NCBI RefSeq assembly: GCF_030686865.1
Contig: NZ_JAQYUS010000004.1
Coordinates: forward strand, 186,001-250,000
Source: Kaistella sp. SH40-3
Lineage (GTDB): Bacteria > Bacteroidota > Bacteroidia > Flavobacteriales > Weeksellaceae
Length of the DNA: 64,000 nucleotides
Reading direction: 5' to 3'
Positions 47,220 to 56,522 of this stretch are shown here, in pieces (positions within the stretch are counted from its first letter, which is position 1; each line of letters begins with the position of its first letter). The translations under genes were made by a program, and so were the position numbers. The notes beneath the pieces are model-generated. The model saw only the letters and a program-made list of their open reading frames with translations. It was not told where the DNA came from and did no database searches.

Positions 47220-47279
47220 ATCAATATTTTTTTATTTCTAATTAAAGTTTATCTAAATTCAATTTAAAGCAATTGAAAT

Positions 47280-47981
47280 TTAATCCAGTTCTTTGTGTTG
47301 AACGGTCGCCGTTTCATCTATTTTCAAAGCGCTGATTGGCTCATTGTAGTAATTCAACTTCGCTGTATTTTTAATGTTTCCTTTTAAAGAATCTTTCACA
47401 TTTACCTCTGCATAATTTCCGTTCTTAGAATCTATTTTCAAATGGTCAATCATCCAGTAAGGTGCGATAATACTTGCGGTATCGGAGATTTTTAAAACAG
47501 CATCTTTGGTTTTTCCTAAAAAGTTAGCCCGACTTTTTTGAGTCATTTCAACTTCTGCTCTTCTCGAATTAACCGATCCAATAAATTTAGCGTTATTTTT
47601 TAAATTGAGTCGAAAATTATCGGTCTTAATTTCGCTCGAAATATTCAGTTCCACCGATTCTGACATTGAAACCTGTTCCAGATTATATTTCGAATAAATG
47701 GTGATATTATAAAAATCAACTCCTTCTGTTTCACGTTTTTCATTGATGGTTAATGTTTCATCCTTTACCTTAATTTTCAAATTATCACCAATGTTTTTAT
47801 ACGTTTCAACATTCACATAACTGCTGTCACTTTTAATATAAAACGCCCGAAATTTCCCATGGAGATTAAGGTTCACAAAATCTTCCACTTTGATGTCTTT
47901 ACTGACAATATCACCTTTGGGAGCAATTTTTCCGCAAGAGAATAAACTGAAAATAAGTACGATACAAATTAAATTCTTCAT
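47280..47981 (-). CDS. GIN domain (DUF2807) lipoprotein
   Basis: A 233-residue lipoprotein: IFSLFSCGKIAPKG holds the lipobox cysteine. The rest is a right-handed beta-solenoid-like head GIN domain (short strands with repeated NFRLNLKNNAKFIGSVNS-type turns). The function of the family is poorly known. It ends a probable three-gene operon after the glycosyltransferase (33 bases). Confidence 0.8.
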   Translation of the reverse strand: MKNLICIVLIFSLFSCGKIAPKGDIVSKDIKVEDFVNLNLHGKFRAFYIKSDSSYVNVETYKNIGDNLKIKVKDETLTINEKRETEGVDFYNITIYSKYNLEQVSMSESVELNISSEIKTDNFRLNLKNNAKFIGSVNSRRAEVEMTQKSRANFLGKTKDAVLKISDTASIIAPYWMIDHLKIDSKNGNYAEVNVKDSLKGNIKNTAKLNYYNEPISALKIDETATVQHKELD

Positions 47982-48014
47982 TATTAAATTTTATCAAACC
48001 TGAATTTTATTTAA

Positions 48015-48965
48015 TTAGATCACTTCCTCAATATGGTAATTCTCATGCTGACGATTTGTTCTGATAATCATTTCTCCCAAGAAACCTGCAATGAAAAGAA
48101 GTGTTCCCAAAACCATCATTGTTAATGCGATAAAAAACCAGGCATTATTGGTTAATAGATGTCCGTAAATTCCCTGCGAAACATCGATTAACTTGGAAAT
48201 TCCCAACCATAATGCTGATAGAAAACCGACGATAAACATTACTGTACCGACGGCTCCAAAGAAATGCATCGGTCTTCCTCCAAATCTGCTTACAAACCAA
48301 AGGGTAATTAAATCCAAAAACCCGCGAACAAAGCGCTCTGTTCCGAATTTAGAAGTTCCGTAAGGTCGCGCCTGATGTTGAACCGGTTTTTCTGTAATCT
48401 TTCTAAAACCAGCATTGGCAGCCAAAACTGGAATATATCGGTGCATGTCTCCATACACATCAATCGATTTTACAACTTGTTTTCGGTAGGCTTTTAAACC
48501 ACAATTAAAATCATGCAATTCTACTCCCGATAATTTTCTTGCTGCAGCATTGAATAATTTTGAAGGCATGTTTTTGGTCATCACATTGTCAAAACGTTTC
48601 TTTTTCCAACCCGAAACAATATCGTAACCTTCCGTTTTAATCATAGCATACAATTCCGGAATTTCTTCTGGAAAATCTTGTAAATCGGCATCCATGGTAA
48701 TAATAACCTCTCCTTTTGCTTTGGCAAAGGCCGCATGCAAGGCTTGAGATTTTCCGTAATTACGTGAAAATTTAATTCCATGAATTTGAGGAAATTGAAT
48801 TTTCAGGTTTTCGATGATGCTCCAGGAAAGATCAGTGCTTCCATCATCTACAAACCAAATTTCGTAGGAAAGATCGTGAGAATTACAAACTTTGTCGATT
48901 CTTGAAAATAGTTCTTCAAGAGATTCTTCTTCATTAAGAAGGGGTATGATAATGGATAAATTCAT
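48015..48965 (-). CDS. Glycosyltransferase family 2, membrane-anchored
   Basis: A 316-residue GT2 enzyme of the dolichyl-phosphate-mannose synthase-like type. IIPLLNEEESLEELF, WFVDDGSTDLSW and the metal-binding DADLQDFPEEIP are intact; two transmembrane helices near 232-253 and 268-292 anchor it. It probably moves a sugar to a polyprenyl phosphate at the inner membrane. It lies between the DUF4199 and GIN genes. Confidence 0.87.
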   Translation of the reverse strand: MNLSIIIPLLNEEESLEELFSRIDKVCNSHDLSYEIWFVDDGSTDLSWSIIENLKIQFPQIHGIKFSRNYGKSQALHAAFAKAKGEVIITMDADLQDFPEEIPELYAMIKTEGYDIVSGWKKKRFDNVMTKNMPSKLFNAAARKLSGVELHDFNCGLKAYRKQVVKSIDVYGDMHRYIPVLAANAGFRKITEKPVQHQARPYGTSKFGTERFVRGFLDLITLWFVSRFGGRPMHFFGAVGTVMFIVGFLSALWLGISKLIDVSQGIYGHLLTNNAWFFIALTMMVLGTLLFIAGFLGEMIIRTNRQHENYHIEEVI

Positions 48966-49039
48966 TAATTAATAAAAGATTATTGATACAAAATTAGGGG
49001 TTTATTTTTTTGAAACCGTATTTGTTTTGATGATTAAAA

Positions 49040-49618
49040 TCAAAGTTCTGTTCTACTGCGGAAAAAACTTGCAAAGAAAGTAGATAAAATAACATAGAAA
49101 ACTAGAATTGCAGCAAAATAGTAGGAGAATTGTCGAAAACTAAAAAAGTCTTTATCCTTTGTCATTTCATGCGAAATTCGCAGTTTGTTTTGGGCATATT
49201 CTTTTTCCAGTTCTGCTTTTTGTTCCTCCGTTTTTAAAATTGGTTTCGCAGTATTATACTCTTTTTCCATTTCAGTTTTCTGTCTGTCAAGATATTGAAA
49301 ATTCAATAAATCTTTGGCCGCAGGATCAACGAAGTTTAAAAATAAATACATGGTTACTACGGAAAGAAACCCACCAACAAACATTGGTTTAAAGGCCCGC
49401 CCGAATATTTCTGGAAAACTCATTCTCGCTCCAGTCTTTCGAAGATAATGCACCGAATAATAGGAACCCGCTAAATAAACAACAGGAAGAACAAAAGAAT
49501 TGATAAGCATGGTATTATCAAAATAATTGGTATTCATTCCGAAAAAGTACATAGCGAAGAAAATAACCATGGTTATTATAAATAACACAAAACCAATGGT
49601 GTAGACATTTTTAATCAT
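49040..49618 (-). CDS. DUF4199 membrane protein
   Basis: A 192-residue protein with four predicted transmembrane helices and a charged loop between the third and fourth (about 105-155) containing LEKEYAQNKLRISHEMTKDK. DUF4199 proteins are common beside glycosyltransferases in this phylum; their function is unknown. Its start lies 74 bases from the divergent SRP RNA. Confidence 0.75.
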   Translation of the reverse strand: MIKNVYTIGFVLFIITMVIFFAMYFFGMNTNYFDNTMLINSFVLPVVYLAGSYYSVHYLRKTGARMSFPEIFGRAFKPMFVGGFLSVVTMYLFLNFVDPAAKDLLNFQYLDRQKTEMEKEYNTAKPILKTEEQKAELEKEYAQNKLRISHEMTKDKDFFSFRQFSYYFAAILVFYVILSTFFASFFRSRTEL

Positions 49619-49657
49619 ATTGAAAGTAATATTTTTTAATTTTTTAAAGTTTAGAAT

Positions 49658-49687
49658 TTTGAAATTTCAATTAAAGGCGTATCTTTG
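49658..49687 (+). promoter_or_regulatory. Promoter of the SRP RNA gene
   Basis: TTTG (49658-49661) and TATCTTTG (49680-49687), 18 bases apart, a strong match to both consensus boxes. Transcription would begin at the base of the RNA stem. Confidence 0.75.
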
Positions 49688-49691
49688 CAAC

Positions 49692-49791
49692 GGCAAGTCC
49701 TAAACAACCAGCTCCTGAGAATCCTCCAGGGTGGGAACGCAGCAAAGGTAATCGGTTGTAGCGGTGTGATTTAGGTAGCTTGCCATTTTTT
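49692..49791 (+). ncRNA. ffs: Small SRP RNA (4.5S-type)
   Basis: The conserved domain IV motif is read as CCAGGGTGGGAACGCAGCAA (49728-49747), the form common in Bacteroidota. The ends pair: GGCAAG (49692-49697) with CTTGCC (49779-49784), and CCTAAA with TTTAGG inside. A T run (49786-49791) ends the gene. The RNA binds Ffh and targets membrane proteins. It is the only plus-strand gene between 36.9 and 56.5 kb. Confidence 0.92.
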
Positions 49792-49874
49792 GTGCCTTAT
49801 ATTCTCGTAATTTCATTGTTCTTAAAGTTTTTTCTCAGTCTGATTTGATATTTCTCAATCGACAAGTCATCAAT

Positions 49875-50555
49875 TTAAATTTCAAAATCCTCCCCTAATT
49901 TCGGTAAAGTGAATTCTATATTTCTTTCTGAGAAAAGTTGGTGAGCCTCCTCATGATTAATTTTGATCGGAGGAAAAGTATCGAAATGACAGCCAATTAC
50001 TTTCTTCGTTTTTAATAATTCTGCGGCGGCAAAACTCGCTTTTCTTGCACACATTGTATAATGTGATCCCACAGGAAGTATTGCTAAATCGATATAACCA
50101 AATAGTTTCGCGAACATTTCCATATCTGCCATTACGCCGGTATCGCCCGCAAAATAAATATTCTTACCTGGAAATCTGAAAATGTAGCCAGCAGGTTCCC
50201 CACCATAAGTTCCATCAGGAAAAGAACTCGTGTGACTTGCGGGAACCATTGAAATTTTTAAATCTTCAATCTTCGCAGATCCACCGAAATTAATATCGAT
50301 CGAATTCGGATGACCAAAGTACCCACAAATCTCAGGTTGCCCAATTACAGTCGCTTCTGGATGATGTTGAAGCACTTCTTTAACATCAGCAATATGATCT
50401 CCGTGCGCATGCGTAATCAACACATAATCTATTTTTTGCGCTGAAATATCAAAGCCAGATTTCTCTTTCTGATAATTATAAAAAGGATCTGATAATATAT
50501 TTTTTCCGTTGTAAGTGAACAAAAAACAGTTTTGTCCGAGAAATTTTATTTTCAT
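49875..50555 (-). CDS. Metal-dependent hydrolase, MBL fold (UlaG/UPF0173-like)
   Basis: A 226-residue metallo-beta-lactamase-fold enzyme: LITHAHGDHIADV supplies zinc ligands, then VPASHTSSFPDG, YFAGDTGVMADMEMF and IGCHFDTFPP complete the set. UPF0173 proteins are close to L-ascorbate-6-phosphate lactonase but their substrates are mostly unknown. Its gene is 30 bases after menA, so it shares the menB-menA transcript without an obvious pathway link. Confidence 0.85.
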   Translation of the reverse strand: MKIKFLGQNCFLFTYNGKNILSDPFYNYQKEKSGFDISAQKIDYVLITHAHGDHIADVKEVLQHHPEATVIGQPEICGYFGHPNSIDINFGGSAKIEDLKISMVPASHTSSFPDGTYGGEPAGYIFRFPGKNIYFAGDTGVMADMEMFAKLFGYIDLAILPVGSHYTMCARKASFAAAELLKTKKVIGCHFDTFPPIKINHEEAHQLFSERNIEFTLPKLGEDFEI

Positions 50556-50585
50556 TTTGGAATTTTTAAGTTTTTAAAATTTTAA

Positions 50586-51515
50586 TCAAAAGTAATTTAG
50601 CCCGAACGCAACCAAAATTGCCATAGTCAAAGTCATAATCCCAACTTGTTTCAAGAATGGATCCAACTCTTTCGGTTCTTTTACCTGCATAATTTTTCTT
50701 CGCAAAGCAGTCATGGGAAGCATTAAGATGAAAAAGATAAAAGCATAATATTTTCCTTCCGTATGTAAATCATTCATCATCATAAAAAACAACATAATGA
50801 TTAATGGTAATTGCAACAAAATAATCTCGTAAACCATTGCACCTTTAAAACCTAACCTTAATGCTAAAGTTTTCTTTCCACTTAAGGCATCACTTTCAAT
50901 ATCTCTCATATTATTAAGATTCAGCACTGCTGCACTTAACAAACCTACTGCCGTTGCGGGAAGTAAGATATCCCAATCGAAATGTTTGGTAAAAAGGAAA
51001 TAACTTCCACCCACCGATACCAATCCGAAAAAGATAAATACCATGATATCACCCAAACCTAAGTAGCCATAAGGCTTTTTACCAATAGTATAACCAATCG
51101 CGGCCAAAATACAGGCAACCCCCAGCCCAACAAACGTATAAAATTCGTTCATTAAATTATCTTTAAAGAAAGCCATATACAAAAGTGCAATCGTCGCAAC
51201 CAAAGACAAAATAGAAAAAATTATCACGGCATTTCGCATTTGAGTTGCGGTGATTCTTCCGGAAGCCACGGCTCTTTGCTCCGCTTCATTGACTCGCAGT
51301 TTATCCGTTCCCTTAATTCCGTCGCCATAATCATTGGCGAAATTTGATAGAATTTGATAGAGTAAAGTAACAAGCAAGGCCATCGCGAAAATCTGCCAAT
51401 CCCAAGTTCCTCCTTCTTCAACAATTCTCCATCTTGCGATGAAAGAACCTAAAATTATTCCACTCATAGAAAGCGGTAATGTTCGCAGCCGTGCTGCTTT
51501 AATCCAATCTGTCAT
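50586..51515 (-). CDS. menA: 1,4-dihydroxy-2-naphthoate polyprenyltransferase
   Basis: Adds the isoprenoid tail in menaquinone synthesis. The 309-residue protein has about eight to nine transmembrane helices and the Asp-rich motif NFANDYGDGIKGTD for prenyl-diphosphate binding; a second Asp motif, NNMRDIESD, follows. Adjacent menB supports the call. Confidence 0.92.
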   Translation of the reverse strand: MTDWIKAARLRTLPLSMSGIILGSFIARWRIVEEGGTWDWQIFAMALLVTLLYQILSNFANDYGDGIKGTDKLRVNEAEQRAVASGRITATQMRNAVIIFSILSLVATIALLYMAFFKDNLMNEFYTFVGLGVACILAAIGYTIGKKPYGYLGLGDIMVFIFFGLVSVGGSYFLFTKHFDWDILLPATAVGLLSAAVLNLNNMRDIESDALSGKKTLALRLGFKGAMVYEIILLQLPLIIMLFFMMMNDLHTEGKYYAFIFFILMLPMTALRRKIMQVKEPKELDPFLKQVGIMTLTMAILVAFGLNYF

Positions 51516-51543
51516 ATATTTTTAGATATAAGATACTAGATTT

Positions 51544-51597
51544 TAGATATTAGAGTGAATGAAAATTCTAACATCTAATTTCTAAACTCTAACATCT
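51544..51597. repeat. Short nested inverted repeats between menB and menA
   Basis: AGATATTAGAGT (51545-51556) can pair with ACTCTAACATCT (51586-51597, one wobble) or with TCTAACATCT at 51567-51576. Two mutually exclusive hairpins are possible inside the operon. Confidence 0.4.
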
Positions 51598-51600
51598 GCT

Positions 51601-52437
51601 TTACGATATCCATTTATTATCTCCGAAGTCGGGTTTTCTTTTTTCAAGGAAAGCATTTCTTCCCTCTTTTGCTTCTTCAGTCATGTATGCCAAACGAGTT
51701 GCTTCACCAGCAAAAACCTGCTGACCAACCATTCCATCGTCTGTTAAATTCATCGCGAACTTCAACATCCTGATCGACATTGGTGATTTTCCTAAAATCT
51801 CTTCAGCCCACTCGTATGCAGTGTCTTCCAGTTCAGCATGAGGAATTACGGCATTCACCATTCCCATATCAGCCGCTTCCTGCGCGGAATAATTACGTCC
51901 TAAAAAGAAAATCTCTCTGGCTTTTTTCTGTCCGACCATTTTTGCCAAATAAGCCGAACCGTAACCACCATCGAAACTGGTAACATCGGCGTCGGTTTGT
52001 TTAAAAATAGCGTGCTCTTTACTCGCCAAAGTCAAATCACAAACCACGTGCAATGAATGTCCACCGCCAACTGCCCAACCATTTACGACGGCAATCACCA
52101 CTTTCGGCATGAAACGAATCAATCGCTGAACTTCTAAAATATTCAACCGGTGTCGTCCGTCTTCGCCTACATAACCCTGTTCGCCACGTGCTCTCTGATC
52201 CCCGCCACTGCAAAAAGCGTGACCGCCATCTTTCGGACTTGGACCTTCACCAGTAAGCAAAACAACGCCTACCGAAGAATCTTCGGAAATGTGGTAAAAT
52301 GCATCATATAATTCTGAGGTTGTTTTCGGACGGAAGGCGTTGCGCACTTCCGGTCTGTTAATCGCTATTCTTGCTACTCCACCTTTTTTCTGGTAGGTAA
52401 TATCTTCGTATTCTTTGACGGTTTTCCAGTCTGTCAT
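51601..52437 (-). CDS. menB: 1,4-dihydroxy-2-naphthoyl-CoA synthase
   Basis: Closes the naphthoate ring in menaquinone synthesis. The 278-residue crotonase-fold protein has the CoA-binding SGGDQRARGEQGYVG loop, GWAVGGGHSLHVVCDLTLAS with the oxyanion hole, and the acidic FKQTDADVTSFDGGYG segment with the catalytic aspartate. A near-consensus -7 box (TATCTTTA, 52456-52463 on the minus strand) lies 18 bases before the ATG. First gene of the menB-menA-hydrolase transcript. Confidence 0.95.
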   Translation of the reverse strand: MTDWKTVKEYEDITYQKKGGVARIAINRPEVRNAFRPKTTSELYDAFYHISEDSSVGVVLLTGEGPSPKDGGHAFCSGGDQRARGEQGYVGEDGRHRLNILEVQRLIRFMPKVVIAVVNGWAVGGGHSLHVVCDLTLASKEHAIFKQTDADVTSFDGGYGSAYLAKMVGQKKAREIFFLGRNYSAQEAADMGMVNAVIPHAELEDTAYEWAEEILGKSPMSIRMLKFAMNLTDDGMVGQQVFAGEATRLAYMTEEAKEGRNAFLEKRKPDFGDNKWIS

Positions 52438-52544
52438 TTTGCGTAAAATTTTGCGTAAAGATAAGGAAAATAAAAAGCCTCGTCAAAATGAAAAGACGTT
52501 TAAATTAGGACGGATTCGAAGTTTTCAGGAGCATGAAGACTGGA

Positions 52545-52635
52545 TTTTTTTCAGGAGATTCCACCCGCTTTCCACTGTATCTTTTTCTCGTCGTGCCTCT
52601 TCAAAAAAGGATGCCGTTTTAATCGGGGCTATAAA
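52545..52635. repeat. Imperfect palindromic repeat element, copy 2
   Basis: CCCGCTTTCC...TATCTTTTT and AAAAAAGGATGCC...ATCGGGGCT form partly complementary arms. Same family as the elements at 23423 and 54752. Confidence 0.55.
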
Positions 52636-52738
52636 GAAATGGGGTCTCTATTTTCAATTTTTTTTAGGAAACTAAATGATCTGGTAGAAATTACGAAAGA
52701 GAAATAGTAAATCTATTTTAATGAAAACGATTCAAAAA

Positions 52739-53143
52739 ATAGCGTTCCTCCGGAACGCCCTCAATTATTCTCTATAATTATTCTACAGAGATACGATTCC
52801 TCCAGAATCAACATTTACATTATGAAAAAATAATCTAAAAACAGAAAAATCATTTATACGATGAGCAACTCTAGATTCTGTTTAACCAAAATCTTGCTCC
52901 AGAGGAGCAATAACTCAGTAGAAGATCTGTCAAAATGATTTAAAAGATAGCGTTCCTCCGAACGCCCTAACTATTTTCTATATTTATTCTACAGAGATGT
53001 AATCCTCTGGAATCAGGAATTACATTATCAAAAAATATTTGAAATAGAAAAAATATTTATAGAACCTGCAACTCCACATTCTAATCAACCGAAACCTTGC
53101 TCCAGAGGAGCAATAACTCCGTAGAAGATCAATTTGTTGTAAT
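52739..53143. repeat. Two tandem diverged repeat units of about 205 bp
   Basis: Both units begin ATAGCGTTCCTCCG (52739 and 52947), share CTACAGAGAT in the middle and the hairpin TTGCTCCAGAGGAGCAA (52894-52910 and 53097-53113), then AACTC-GTAGAAGATC. The offset is 208 bases at the start and 203 at the hairpin. Confidence 0.75.
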
Positions 53144-53149
53144 AGTTTC

Positions 53150-53169
53150 GCGTTCCGGAGGAACGCTAT
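53150..53169. repeat. Inverted copy of the repeat's first palindrome
   Basis: GCGTTCCGGAGGAACGCTAT is the reverse complement of the start of the tandem units; a more decayed form lies at 53203-53222. Confidence 0.65.
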
Positions 53170-53262
53170 CTTCATTGTAAATAGATTGTAATTATGGCGC
53201 GGCGGTTCGGAGGAATGCAATCTAAATCTGTGATAAATTATTCATTAAAAAATTGACATTTT

Positions 53263-54174
53263 CTAAACAACATCCTCTTCAAAATGTTTCTGTCCAAAAT
53301 AAGTTTCAATGGTAGAATGCTGTATTTGAAGATGCTCCAATTCGTGCTTAATTATTTCTTTCACTTCTTCAATTTCGGAAACAGTCAATTTTTCTGATAT
53401 TTGTACGTGCGCCGTTAAAGCATTCTCTGTCGTACTCAAGGCCCATATATGAACATGTTGAAAATCTTCTACTCCATTGATTTTTAGTATTTTCTCTTTT
53501 ACCTCTTTAGCATTCACATTTTCAGGAACGCCGTCTAGAGATAATTTCAAACTTTGAGTCAGTAAACTCCAGGTTCCGACTAAAATAACAATCGCAATTA
53601 AAATGCTCATTAAAGAATCTAACCAAAACCAATTGGTATAGATAATAATTACACCGCCAATCACCACTGCCAGCGAAACCAAAGCATCAGCAACCATGTG
53701 GAGATAAGCACCTTTAATATTGAGGTCTTTATCTTTTTCTTTTAAAAACAACCAAGCAGTGAAACCATTGATAAAAATTCCTACAAAGGCGACGATTGAA
53801 ACAACCCCACCTTCTAAAGGTTGCGGATTTATAAATCTCCCGATGGCTTCATAAATAATAAATCCGACCGCAAATATTAATAATATCGCATTTGCCAGCG
53901 AGGCTAGAATTGTGGCTCTCCGATAGCCATAGGTATAGGTAGAAGTTGGTTTTCTTTTTAAAAGTTTAAATGCAATAAGCGACAAAACCAAACTCATTAC
54001 ATCACTCAAATTATGTCCGGCATCAGAAAGCAGAGAAAGTGAGTTGTACATCCAACCGTAACCTGCTTCAATAATGACAAAGCCTAAATTCAATCCTATA
54101 CCAATATAAAAAGCACGATTCAAATTGCTTACATTTATTTGGTGAGAATGATCGTGGGAATGATTGTGGGCCAT
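53263..54174 (-). CDS. Cation diffusion facilitator (CzcD/ZitB-like)
   Basis: A 303-residue inner membrane exporter of zinc and related divalent metals. The His-rich N-terminus (HNHSHDHSHQ), six transmembrane helices with the paired DAGHNLSD and VADALVSLAV metal-site motifs, and a C-terminal cytoplasmic domain with VHIWALST are typical of CDF proteins. It lies 46 bases after the DUF2007 gene, so the two may be co-transcribed. Confidence 0.93.
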   Translation of the reverse strand: MAHNHSHDHSHQINVSNLNRAFYIGIGLNLGFVIIEAGYGWMYNSLSLLSDAGHNLSDVMSLVLSLIAFKLLKRKPTSTYTYGYRRATILASLANAILLIFAVGFIIYEAIGRFINPQPLEGGVVSIVAFVGIFINGFTAWLFLKEKDKDLNIKGAYLHMVADALVSLAVVIGGVIIIYTNWFWLDSLMSILIAIVILVGTWSLLTQSLKLSLDGVPENVNAKEVKEKILKINGVEDFQHVHIWALSTTENALTAHVQISEKLTVSEIEEVKEIIKHELEHLQIQHSTIETYFGQKHFEEDVV

Positions 54175-54220
54175 AGGTATGTTCGATGTTGAAAGTCAGA
54201 AGTCGGCAAGGAATACATTG

Positions 54221-54454
54221 CTAGAGCGTGTCATTTTCGGAAATTTCATCATCTTCCTGAAGTACTTTCTCTGCTTCATCGAAATCCCGTTCACTTACCA
54301 ATAAATAATAATTCTGGGACATGGGAAATACTGTAATGTTGTTAACGTATTCGTTTTTAATATAACTCGGAATTTCTCGGGAAGCGAGTTTTGTTTTGGC
54401 TACTTCAATCTCGTACAAGTAAGAAGATTGAAAAATGGGAACTAATTCTGACAT
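54221..54454 (-). CDS. DUF2007 family small protein
   Basis: A 77-residue protein with the IFQSSYLYEIEVAKTKLASREIPSYI-type alpha/beta ferredoxin-like pattern of DUF2007, a domain sometimes annotated as a putative signal transducer. The acidic C-terminus holds EVLQEDDEISENDTL-like residues. No catalytic residues are evident. It precedes the CDF gene. Confidence 0.75.
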   Translation of the reverse strand: MSELVPIFQSSYLYEIEVAKTKLASREIPSYIKNEYVNNITVFPMSQNYYLLVSERDFDEAEKVLQEDDEISENDTL

Positions 54455-54876
54455 ATTTTATTTTTGGAAAGTTACTCATTATTTAGGAATCTAAAATTGA
54501 TTAAGTCTTATTTACGGAAGTAATTTTATGTTTTTAAATATAATAAAACCTGCATCAACTTAATCGTTCAGACAAATATTCAGTAACAATTATCGTGCAA
54601 TCTAATTACGGTTGTAACTATTTTTCAATAATATTTCCACCTCAATTTATAAAGGAATATCTTCAAAAAGATTATATACGTTTCACAATCTGAACGTACT
54701 CTTTATAAATTATTGATTTTTAACACTTGAAAGAAAAACAAAAAGAAGTTTTAGCCCCGATCAAAGCGATATCCTCTGTGTTTTTTCAGAAAACACAGAG
54801 ATAAAGCGCAGAGCGGGACTGGTTTTGTAGAAAACGGAAATATGGATGCTCCTAAAAAAATATCTTTAATAATTAA
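54455..54876. other. Gene-free region with a repeat element
   Basis: About 420 bases. The right part holds copy 3 of the imperfect palindromic repeat with a strong hairpin; the left part is AT-rich and shows nothing else. Confidence 0.55.
54752..54823. repeat. Imperfect palindromic repeat element, copy 3, with strong hairpin
   Basis: Outer arms AGCCCCGAT and AGCGGGACT flank a perfect 11-bp hairpin (54774-54784 and 54790-54800, 5-base loop). It lies 50 bases past the APC permease stop and might serve as its terminator. Confidence 0.55.
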
Positions 54877-56283
54877 TTAGCTAATTTTTCTTCTGTTAAT
54901 GAACCAATACACGGGAACGCCTAATAAAATAAGAATGAATCCTGGCCATGTATATTGCGGTTTGAAAATGATTAAGAGGACACAAAACGCGGTTCCGATG
55001 AGTAAATAAATAATTGGTGTGATTGGGTACAACCAGGTTTTATAAGGTCTATCAAGGTTTGGCTGTTTAAATCTCATCCAAATTACGCCGAAAACGGTAA
55101 CCATATAAAAAAGCACGATGATAAACGAAATCATATCAAGCAAGTCACCATATTGTCCGGAAAGTGCGAGCACACAAGCCCAAGTTCCTTGCATCCAAAG
55201 GGATTTACCGGGGACATTGTTTATATTATTTTCTGCCGCAGATTTGAAAAACAAGCCATCTTTGGCCATAGTTTGAAAAACTCTTGCACCTGCCAATACC
55301 AATCCATTGATACAACCAAAAGTAGAAACCATGACCAAAATTGCCATGATTATGGTTCCGGTACTTCCAAAAATAACTTCGGAAGCAGCCACAGCCGGCC
55401 GGTTATTATCTGCAAATGCGATTCCATCGCGACCGAGGGCGTGAAGGTAAATGAAATTCACAAAAAGATATAAAATCATGACCACTATTGTTCCCAAAAC
55501 CATCGCTTTGACAACGTTTTTCTGGGGATTTTCGATTTCGCCAGACATAAATGTTACGTTTTCCCACGCTACAGAACTGAAAACAGAACCAACCATCGCC
55601 GCCGCAATTCCGCCTAAAAGTGTGATTCCACCGATAGATTTCCAACCGGAAGGTTCTAAAATATTTCCATTTTCAACACCGAAATTCTGAAAAGCATCCC
55701 ATCCAAAACTCATGTTTTCAGCCCACTGGGAATTTTTTACTAAAATAACTCCGAAAATAATAATTCCTAGAAGCGCAATTATTTTAGAGGACGTAAAAAC
55801 ATCTTGTAGAATTTTTCCGTTTTTGAGGCCGCGGGAATTTATATAAGTAAGGAGCAAAATAATTCCAATTGCGAGAATTTGAATCCAGGTAATTTTAAAG
55901 CCACCACTTTGAAAAATTGGCTGTGAATTAAGTGCAGGAACTAAATAGGCGGTAAATTTTCCGAAAGCCATTGCTACTGCAGCGATCGTTCCGGTTTGAA
56001 TAACGGTAAATAAACCCCACCCATAAAGGAATCCCGACATTTTCCCAAAAATTTCGGTAATGTAAGTATATTGTCCGCCCGCTTTTGGAAACATGGAGGA
56101 AAGTTCGCCATAAGAAATTGCAGCGGCCACCGTCATAATACCAGTAATGATCCAAACAGCAATTAACCAATAGCCTGAACCTAAATTCCGCATCATATCT
56201 GAACTGACGATAAATATTCCACTTCCAATCATAGAGCCCATTACGAGCATGGTGGCATCCCAAAGTTTGAGTTTCTTATTCAT
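54877..56283 (-). CDS. APC-family amino acid permease
   Basis: A 468-residue inner membrane transporter with about 12 transmembrane helices. The N-terminal MLVMGSMIGSGIFIVSSD is the APC helix I substrate motif, and FPKAGGQYTYITEIFG matches the conserved loop of helix III. It probably exchanges or imports amino acids. No pathway gene is adjacent. Single gene. Confidence 0.9.
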   Translation of the reverse strand: MNKKLKLWDATMLVMGSMIGSGIFIVSSDMMRNLGSGYWLIAVWIITGIMTVAAAISYGELSSMFPKAGGQYTYITEIFGKMSGFLYGWGLFTVIQTGTIAAVAMAFGKFTAYLVPALNSQPIFQSGGFKITWIQILAIGIILLLTYINSRGLKNGKILQDVFTSSKIIALLGIIIFGVILVKNSQWAENMSFGWDAFQNFGVENGNILEPSGWKSIGGITLLGGIAAAMVGSVFSSVAWENVTFMSGEIENPQKNVVKAMVLGTIVVMILYLFVNFIYLHALGRDGIAFADNNRPAVAASEVIFGSTGTIIMAILVMVSTFGCINGLVLAGARVFQTMAKDGLFFKSAAENNINNVPGKSLWMQGTWACVLALSGQYGDLLDMISFIIVLFYMVTVFGVIWMRFKQPNLDRPYKTWLYPITPIIYLLIGTAFCVLLIIFKPQYTWPGFILILLGVPVYWFINRRKIS

Positions 56284-56500
56284 AGATTATTTATATTAAA
56301 GAAATATTCTTCTTTAAAAATTTTTTAATTATTATTTAAAAATTCCTTTTTTGAATAAAACGTCTGTCTTATTTCGAATTTGATTTTGAAAGAGGTAAAT
56401 ATATAAATTTTATGTAAAGATTTTAAAATTTTAATTACAAAAATTAAGCAAATAAAGTAAATCATTGATTTTGAATGAAATCTGATTAAAAAATATTTTA

Positions 56501-56508
56501 TACTTTTG
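56501..56508 (+). promoter_or_regulatory. -7 promoter element of the DUF4920 gene
   Basis: TACTTTTG, 14 bases before the ATG; the -33 region is weak. Confidence 0.5.
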
Positions 56509-56522
56509 TAAAAATTAAATCA

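Larger units (their letters stand above)
52438..53262. other. Gene-free repeat-rich region
   Basis: About 825 bases between menB and the CDF gene. It contains an imperfect palindromic element (52545-52635) and two diverged tandem copies of a unit of about 205 bases (from 52739 and from 52947), plus an inverted fragment near 53150. I see no intact gene. Confidence 0.65.

Noticed and set aside
52415-52675. Plus-strand open frame over the menB start and a repeat element
   Set aside because: It crosses palindromic repeat DNA and has no domain; composition is that of non-coding sequence.
52739-53143. CRISPR-like repeat array
   Set aside because: Only two units of about 205 bp with no short uniform repeats or unique spacers, and no cas genes nearby.
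53020-53220. Minus-strand open frame in the tandem repeat region
   Set aside because: It covers repeat hairpins and lacks promoter or family similarity.
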